Origin: Rhynchonema sp. JSB1_4
Lineage: Eukaryota; Nematoda; Chromadorea; Monhysterida; Xyalidae
Assembly: GCA_030248065.1 (NCBI GenBank)
Contig: JASAMV010004572.1
Span: 1-15,072 of the forward strand
Direction of reading: 5' to 3'
Length of the DNA: 15,072 bases
Positions 9,759 through 15,072 of the stretch are shown piece by piece. Each line of letters opens with the position of its first letter. Position 1 is the first letter of the stretch. The notes beneath the pieces are model-generated. The model searched no databases. It had not been told where the DNA came from and saw only the letters and a list, made by a program, of their open reading frames with translations. A program made the position numbers and the translations under genes.

Positions 9759-9810
9759 CGTGTCCAACTGGTGCATTCGCACTGACGATGACCTGGTGTG
9801 TCACGCGTCT
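9759..9810 (+). repeat. Dispersed short repeat, copy 1
   Basis: A stretch of about 52 bases that aligns with 10171-10223. The best-conserved 25 bases (9774-9798 and 10187-10211) differ at one position and include TGACGATGACCTGGTG. A more diverged third copy, inverted and with a 3-4 base insertion, lies at 3727-3753 in cuticlin intron 2. Origin unknown. Confidence 0.65.
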
Positions 9811-10170
9811 GCACATAAAAAAGGCAGTTACAAAGTGATAACAAATTGACAAGAGACACAAATGACTTGCCCAATTCACATAGGACCGATCCACGCAGAC
9901 CGATGGTGATGCCCCATGTGGTGCAGTGCTGTGGCTGCGTCAGTGTGTGCGCAATGCGAACAACATGCTGTTGCGTCTGCTCTCAACTGTCAGCATTCTC
10001 GGCCTGTCGGTATCACATGGACTGTACGTTTTTATAAATTGCGCCATGTGTAGGTTTGGCTGGATGTGGCACTTTTAGGACGGGGTTTAATTGTCCGGTG
10101 GTTGGCACCATTTTTGTTGACACAAAATTGAAATGAAATATCCCCAGGGGTCGCATGTGTGATTGGGGAT

Positions 10171-10223
10171 CGTGTAGCCATGTGTACATTCGCAGTGACG
10201 ATGACCTGGTGCACCGCTCGTCT
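10171..10223 (+). repeat. Dispersed short repeat, copy 2
   Basis: Same orientation as the copy at 9759-9810, about 410 bases downstream. Similarity fades on both sides, so this is either an old duplication or a small repeat family rather than a recent tandem copy. Confidence 0.65.
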
Positions 10224-10709
10224 CTGAAACGAAGGGAACGAGCAAGTGTTGCACAACACCGCATTGCGTCAAGAACGTGTGTGTCTGTCAACCACATTGC
10301 AATTGGAATTGGCCATCAACTTTAGAAAGGACATGCAATGTTTTGCAATGTGATGTTTCATCCACCATATAAATACGACAACACACCATAATCTTCAGGC
10401 AATCGGCGGTAACCGGCGATGAAAACAGCGTGCAGACCGTTGTTGTCACGCACAAAATTGCTGCTTCGAAGAACAAAACAGAAAGGTATACACACATCAC
10501 ACACAATTGAATATACAGTATTCGCATATACAAAAAAATGTGAACTCAAGTGCCTGTCGAGGTACCCAGTCAACTTAATGCCATTGAGTTGCACATTTCG
10601 ACTTTAGGCCTACAATTTTCAAACATCATCAAATGAATGAGACATTCATGCCCGCCCGAATTCCAGTGAAACGAAAAACACAGACGTGAAACAACAACAA
10701 CAACAGCGA

Positions 10710-12722
10710 ATGAGCAGGCGAATCGTGCAAGTGAACGCGTCGACCTATTCAATCGACACCGATCATCAACCATCGCGAGTGGTGTCCGATCCAAGTCTGC
10801 TCGATCTGAGTGAATGGCTGAAACCCTCCGATCAACGACTTGTGCGACGCATCAGTCACAAACAACAACAGCAACGCGCGCCAAAACTGTCCGGCTTGGC
10901 CGCCACGGCTGGTTAGTTTTGGCTGCTGGTTGGCTGATGTTTCACACAAGCTGGTATCAAACTTTGTGATCGGCCGAATCTCTTGCCATTATCAGTTATC
11001 GCGTAACTTTATTTGACTCTCAATATATTTCGAGATTTGCTAACGTCGGTGGTATTAATTTCGACCTCGATTAGTTCTCCCCAGACTCATGACCTCAAGC
11101 AACTTCCACGCTGGTCGTAATTGGTCGCATTGGTAACCCTTGAATACTAATGAATTCAAAACGCTCACGTAAAGCCAGATCGAACCGATCACTAAAAATG
11201 CCTACGTACATTTGTTTAGACCAGCAGCAAGCTGATGTTTCGCGCCATAATAATCACTAACTACCCTTTGTCTTCTTCATGGCGATCGGTGGGCCCGTCA
11301 TTTCCTGCTGTCACTATCAAGAATATTCACTGTAACCGATCAATCGCCTGAAAATATTCACTGTGCAGAGGATCACCATAAAGAGAACATGTCGAAACGA
11401 CATACTTGACTACACTTGTATACTCTGGCATTTCTTTTGGGAGAAACTTTTCAGTGGCGTTGCCTGATCCGTAAAGCGCATTATGCGTGCACTGGCTACA
11501 GAAGTCACGTGACCGCTATAGCCAGTGCACGCATCATGCGCTTTACGGATCAGGCAACGCGTTTGAAAAGTTTCTCCCAAAAGAATTGTCAGAGTATACA
11601 TTGATTTACAGCCCTACCCTATGCCAGCCGACGTCGTTGGCGAGGTCCCTTTACGCCAACACTTGACACGATCGCCGAGGTCGACGAAAGTGAGAACAAC
11701 ACCAACAACAAGAGTAAAGATGAGTGTGAGTCCGACACTGACATCGGATTTTGGCTGATTGTAGAATAGTTGACATACATCGTTGACGCGCTCGACCATA
11801 AGACATATAACATTTCCGCGTTCAACGTGATAATGCTCCCTGGGTTGGGTAACCAACCACATTTTCACTCAACCTTATGAATGATGTCAGTGTGTCAATT
11901 AAGGCACTGTGTGAATGACCTGTGTCAACCACTCTACCATTAGCCTTGTCATCTGACTCTCAAACATCACCAGCAAACGGTCTATCGACTTTTCAGCGAC
12001 GAACATGAAGCCGACACCGGACACGGACGGCTGGGAACTGATTGAATGGGAGAATTTGGAAGCAATGCTGGAAAATGGTGGTTTGTGATGATCGCTTTGT
12101 CACATAAATTCATTGATGTGATATGGTTTTTTTAATATTTGGCCTTGAGACTTTTGACTCCCTCTGCCTTCACTTTTCAGCGCCGAGCAAGACTGAAACT
12201 GCAACCGAAAATGATGAGACTCACACGAAAACAGCTGCAGTCACCAAAGAAATGAACCCAGTGCATGAAACGGTGGATAGCGGATTCGAAAGGTATACCT
12301 GGTGCTGACAAATGTTTGGCTTCGAATTGGATACGTTCTCAATTTTGGGCCAACGACCCCCCCCCCCCCCCCCCTTCCGAGGGAGGGGGCCACAGACATA
12401 CATACATACATACGCCTTCCTGTTTTAGTAGTATAGATTGTAGAGTCGTTGATCCAACTTTGTTGCACAAGTCTGTGAAAATTTCCGCGTTCACACAGTG
12501 TTTTATTCAGAATATTCAAAATCACACCCCAGAGCCCAAACTCGAAAATACTGTATGTCAGATAGGCGACCACGTTGGTCAGTCAACCACTTTACAGTTG
12601 GCCGTAATTTACCGTCCCCAGACTGTTTCAGCAACACCGATATCAACGCGGTGCCCGATCTGTCAACGTTGTTTGCGTTCTTGAACGATGAAGACAGCAA
12701 CATCTCGGTCAATAGCCAATAA
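10710..12722 (+). CDS. Small acidic protein with LIR-like motif, function unknown (4 exons)
   Basis: Exons: 10710-10911, 11997-12080, 12181-12292, 12632-12722 (162 aa); all phases agree and the frame ends TAA. I do not recognise the family. Visible: a conserved-looking segment DPSLLDLSEWLKPSDQR (27-43) followed by basic residues and a Q-run (52-55); an acidic aromatic motif DTDGWELIEWENL (76-88) whose core W-E-L-I with preceding Asp fits the LC3/Atg8-interacting consensus (W/F/Y-x-x-L/I/V); a Thr/Glu-rich disordered stretch (97-125); and a hydrophobic-acidic end, LSTLFAFLNDED. No signal peptide or membrane segment. It could be an autophagy adaptor or regulator (inference). The start is the first ATG after an in-frame stop at 10638. 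The exon 2 end is uncertain by one codon: donors at 12078 and 12081 give the same phase. A 1,085-nt first intron holds a palindromic element. Confidence 0.7.
11417..11600. mobile_element. 184-bp near-perfect palindrome (MITE-like) in intron 1 of the orphan gene
   Basis: The two halves, each starting TGTATACTCTG at its outer end, are reverse complements over about 82 bases with roughly 6 mismatches. They meet at a short centre containing GTCACGTGAC. Because of the symmetry, both strands carry nearly the same spurious 62-63-codon open frame. No transposase and no certain target-site duplication; a TA duplication nested in the TGTATAC ends is possible. It is best described as a palindromic non-autonomous element of unknown superfamily. 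Confidence 0.8.
12357..12390. repeat. C18 homopolymer followed by a G-rich patch
   Basis: Eighteen C bases (12357-12374) are followed by TTCCGAGGGAGGGGG, which can fold back on the C tract. It lies in intron 3 of the orphan gene and upstream of a short (ACAT)n run at 12396-12413. The exact length may be unreliable in an assembly. Confidence 0.75.
12396..12413 (+). repeat. (ACAT)n microsatellite, 4.5 units
   Basis: A short tetranucleotide repeat in intron 3 of the orphan gene. Confidence 0.7.
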
Positions 12723-12774
12723 TGAAACATCAGCTTGCCTGCTAAATTGACTGCAACAAAACTTAAAAAACCCG

Positions 12775-12864
12775 AAAAAAAAAAACAAAAAAAAAAAAAC
12801 CCCCAAACCCCCACCCCCCCACACCACAAAACAACCCAACAAACACCAAAAAAAAAAAACCAAA
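12775..12864. repeat. 90-nt A/C-only tract with G-quadruplex potential on the minus strand
   Basis: No G or T occurs for 90 bases on the plus strand. A-runs flank C-runs of 5, 5 and 7 (12800-12804, 12808-12812, 12814-12820) plus shorter ones. The complement has G7-T-G5-TTT-G5 with a nearby GG, enough for a G-quadruplex, and the C strand could form an i-motif. It begins 53 bases after the stop codon of the orphan gene, in its 3' UTR or just beyond. No AATAAA was seen near. Confidence 0.8.
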
Positions 12865-13428
12865 TTACCCTGATCAACTTATCAACTGCTGTGACATGAA
12901 ATGCTCCTTCATCTTATCCGGAATAGCAGAAAATGCCTGAGCTCATCTCTGAATGCAAAACTGCCACGTGGTTCAACTGCTTGAAATGAAACAAATCACG
13001 AGATCTAAATTTTTATGGTGTGTCTGCGGCAGATAATGTTTCCATAGCTACCGGTAGCAAGTATAAGCATGGGGTTTGGTGTCCGTTTTCTGTTTACCAT
13101 CAATTAGCGCTCCTATGTGTGGATGAGTGAGCACAGCAGACGCTTCTGGCTCCATTTTGGCACGAGGGCTTTTGATTGAAAAATGAGCAGCGCCACTTAT
13201 GGTATGCAGCAAACAGTGCCATAAACCGTTTTGAATTCATGCCAAACAGAAACATTCACTCATTCACTTGAATTATGCAGCCAGCCTGAAAGCACCAGCT
13301 GGATTGCTCATATGTATGTCGGTTAGGCGACAATTTAAGGAGCCGTCATTAATTTGATCAAAGCTTGGTAACGGAGGTGAAAAAAATACAACAAAAAATA
13401 AATCAAACAAAATAAAAACGAACAAGAC
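12865..13428. other. Spacer between the orphan gene and the receptor gene
   Basis: No gene is supportable. The final 50 bases before the ATG at 13429 are very A-rich with almost no T or G, typical of a 5' leader. No TATA box was recognised. Confidence 0.5.
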
Positions 13429-15072
13429 ATGATTATGTCAATCTCTTCCCTTCTATTACGTCTGATGCGCCCGGTGCGCAGCTACGAACTCAAAGTGTTC
13501 CCAGTGTTCTGGGCATTCGACGCCTTTCGCTGCGGCATTGAGTTAGAACATCGCCTGTTCAAAGTCACCGAAAAGTGCCCCTATCCGGGAATCATACTCG
13601 AATTCTTGGACGTGATTCTTCAAAAATCGAATCTGACGGCGCGCGTCGTCCGGGCGAATGGAACGTTCGCGAATCTTTTCCACAATTTCTCGCACGGAAC
13701 ATTGGATCTGGGCACGTTTTGCGGCTCACACACGCAGCGACGGGCGGAATATGGTTTCCAGTATTCCAAATCGCACATTTATGTCGAAACGCAAAGTGTG
13801 CTCGCGGCGACCACCAAACTGCCGACAACCATTTTTGGCGATTCGGTCAATTTTCTGCATGTGTTCCAGGCAGGGCTGTAGTCATAATTTTTATTTTTGA
13901 GAATCTTATCGGTGCCTGGGGTAGCATTTTGCCATTCCAGAACCGTGCATGCGCATTGTGGACTGCGCAGCGTGCTTTTTGGTTGCCCGTCTGCGCCTGT
14001 TTTGACAGACGGGCGGTAGCACAGGTCATCTCAGCGCAAATGCACTTTGGCTAAGCAACGATACTTGCGAGCAAGCGAAAGCGACCAAATTTTCTGTTCC
14101 TTGTGTATGTACATTTTGAATGTCGTAGTGAAGAGTCACAGTTTGCAGGTGAACCTCTGGCTGGGTGTACTGAGCGCGGTGTGCGCTATTTACACGCTCA
14201 AATACCTGGCGCATCGCTACCAACGGGTCGAAACTTACTATCGCTACAAATGGCTACGTCGGGCCATAGTTGGTCTATTCTCAGTGTTCTCAATCAATCT
14301 CTACTCAAATGGACTGGTCACCCAGCTAGTCTTGGAGGATAAACGGCCGCTTTTCGACAATATTGGCCAACTTGCACCGCTCATTGCCGATGGAGTGGTG
14401 ACCATGGTGGCGTACACTAATGAATTCGTGTATGAAGCACTCATGCGGCATACGGTGCCTGGCAGGTAAGGGGTTTGATTTAGACAGGGTGAGGCATCAA
14501 ACTTGGTTATCGTTCCAGTTGGGTCCTTTTGGAACAACAATATTTTTCTCTGTCTGATGATAATGCAAAACTAATTTCGCCCAGCGCAAACGGTGCTACG
14601 AAACAAAACAGCTCATTGATATGTAGCTACACGGTGATGATTCATTGGCTTATCGACATAAATTCCAAGCTATCCTCCCAATTCATCAATTGATGTGACC
14701 AGTCGATCGATTGCGTCAAGCGCACTTTACAATCAGCCCAAATTTCCAGTCCAATCACGTCGCTCCGCAACGCGCTATTGGTCCATCCAGCACTCAACAT
14801 CCAATCGTTTTTCAACGGCACCAATTACAGTCGAATACAAGAGGGTCTGCTAGCGAATCAGGTGTTTCTGTCGGCGACCGTTGACAACCAACTGATGAGG
14901 GGTGACATCTGTCACGCGCGGATTGTGCCGATGGCTGACAGATTCGGAGAGAACAGTTGTTATTTTATGTTCTCGCCGAGAACACCTAAATGGGTGGTCG
15001 GCGAGTTCAATACGGTTATGCGACAACAACAACATGTGTTCACGACCATACTTGCGCGGTTAGCGGGGCCTG
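13429..15072 (+). CDS. Ionotropic glutamate receptor-like protein, partial (3' end beyond window)
   Basis: Exons seen: 13429-13869, 14149-14465, 14750 to the window edge (about 360 aa so far); phases agree. Residues 19-146 look like the S1 half of a ligand-binding domain: CPYPGIILEFLDVI (50-63), then TQRRAEYGFQYSKS (102-115), where an arginine sits in the place that binds the ligand carboxylate in iGluRs. N68, N77 and N86 are potential N-glycosylation sites. M1 is 148-168; an M3-like segment (186-209) ends INLYSNGLVTQLVL, then PLFDNIGQL opens S2. Exon 3 (PITSLRNALL, FFNGTNYS, CYFMFSP) continues S2; M4 lies outside the window. No amino-terminal LIVBP domain is present, as in nematode solute-binding/iGluR-like proteins. 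Only about 17 residues separate M1 and M3, leaving no room for a normal pore loop. Exon 1 ends TTCCAG before gcaggg, implying a GC-AG intron; a GT at 13861 in the same phase is the alternative. The N-terminal 18 residues are a weak signal peptide, so the start is uncertain. Confidence 0.85.
13985..14014. other. Perfect 9-bp hairpin in receptor intron 1
   Basis: GCCCGTCTG (13985-13993) and CAGACGGGC (14006-14014) enclose a 12-base loop. It is stable and GC-rich in an otherwise mixed intron. No run of T follows and no RNA family was recognised. Confidence 0.5.

Larger units (their letters stand above)
9301..10709. other. Non-coding interval upstream of the orphan gene
   Basis: No exon with protein-family character was found on either strand. 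The interval contains the pair of related copies at 9759-9810 and 10171-10223, and one copy of the dispersed motif TGATGTTTCA (10351-10360). It probably holds 5'-UTR and first-intron sequence of the gene starting at 10710, if the promoter near 9270 belongs to that gene. Confidence 0.4.

Noticed and set aside
11410..11604. Similar 62-63-codon open frames on both strands
   Set aside because: Their similarity comes from the DNA palindrome at 11417-11600, not from two related genes.
12723..12732. TGATGTTTCA copy after the orphan gene's stop as a microRNA target site
   Set aside because: The motif occurs in both orientations and mostly in introns, so a 3'-UTR seed role does not explain it.
12503..12877. 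124-codon minus-strand frame rich in Phe, Gly and Trp
   Set aside because: Its composition is just the translation of the A/C-only tract and the orphan gene's last exon read backwards.
13575..14054. Longest open frame in the window (159 codons, plus strand)
   Set aside because: It overlaps the receptor's first exon in another frame, has no family character and runs into the intron; a shadow of exon 1.
1..15072. CRISPR array, bacterial operon or prophage
   Set aside because: No regular spaced repeats, no Shine-Dalgarno-led gene clusters; the genes are spliced animal genes.

Overview
The window looks like animal nuclear DNA, most probably from a nematode or a close relative. The best-resolved gene encodes a ZP-domain cuticlin of the CUT-1/CUT-3 type, a collagen-free cuticle protein family typical of nematodes. 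All recognisable genes are cut into small exons joined by GT-AG introns (one apparent GC-AG). The longest exon in the window (gene 4, exon 1) is 441 nt, and the spacers and introns carry short inverted-repeat elements. I cannot place the species.

Layout: (1) 1 to about 2800: no supportable gene, only AT-rich spacer with a Z-DNA-prone tract and GTAC/CCTAGG-rich sequence. (2) 2802-6756, plus strand: a nine-exon cuticlin gene (366 aa) with TATA box, initiator and AATAAA signal. Its introns hold an A18 tract, a 103-bp foldback element and a complete hAT-like MITE with an 8-bp target-site duplication. (3) 6818-8680, minus strand: a six-exon AQP8-type aquaporin (261 aa), convergent with the cuticlin and only 61 bp from its poly(A) signal. 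(4) about 9120-9300: a CCAAT/CRE/TATA promoter-like block between the aquaporin and the next gene. (5) 10710-12722, plus strand: a four-exon gene for a small 162-aa protein I do not recognise, with an LC3-interacting-region-like motif. Its first intron contains a 184-bp near-perfect palindrome. (6) 12775-12864: an A/C-only tract with G-quadruplex potential on the minus strand. (7) 13429 to the window end, plus strand: the first three exons of an ionotropic-glutamate-receptor-like gene (S1, M1, M3, S2) that runs off the window.

The four genes do not form an obvious pathway; they look like ordinary neighbours. The most unusual signal is in the non-coding DNA. Two short motifs, TGATGTTTCA (nine exact copies plus two one-mismatch copies) and ACGCTGGTC (five exact plus one near copy), are far over-represented. 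Nearly all copies lie in introns of three unrelated genes, several lie right at splice junctions, and in two introns the motifs occur together. They may mark a small intron-borne repeat family.
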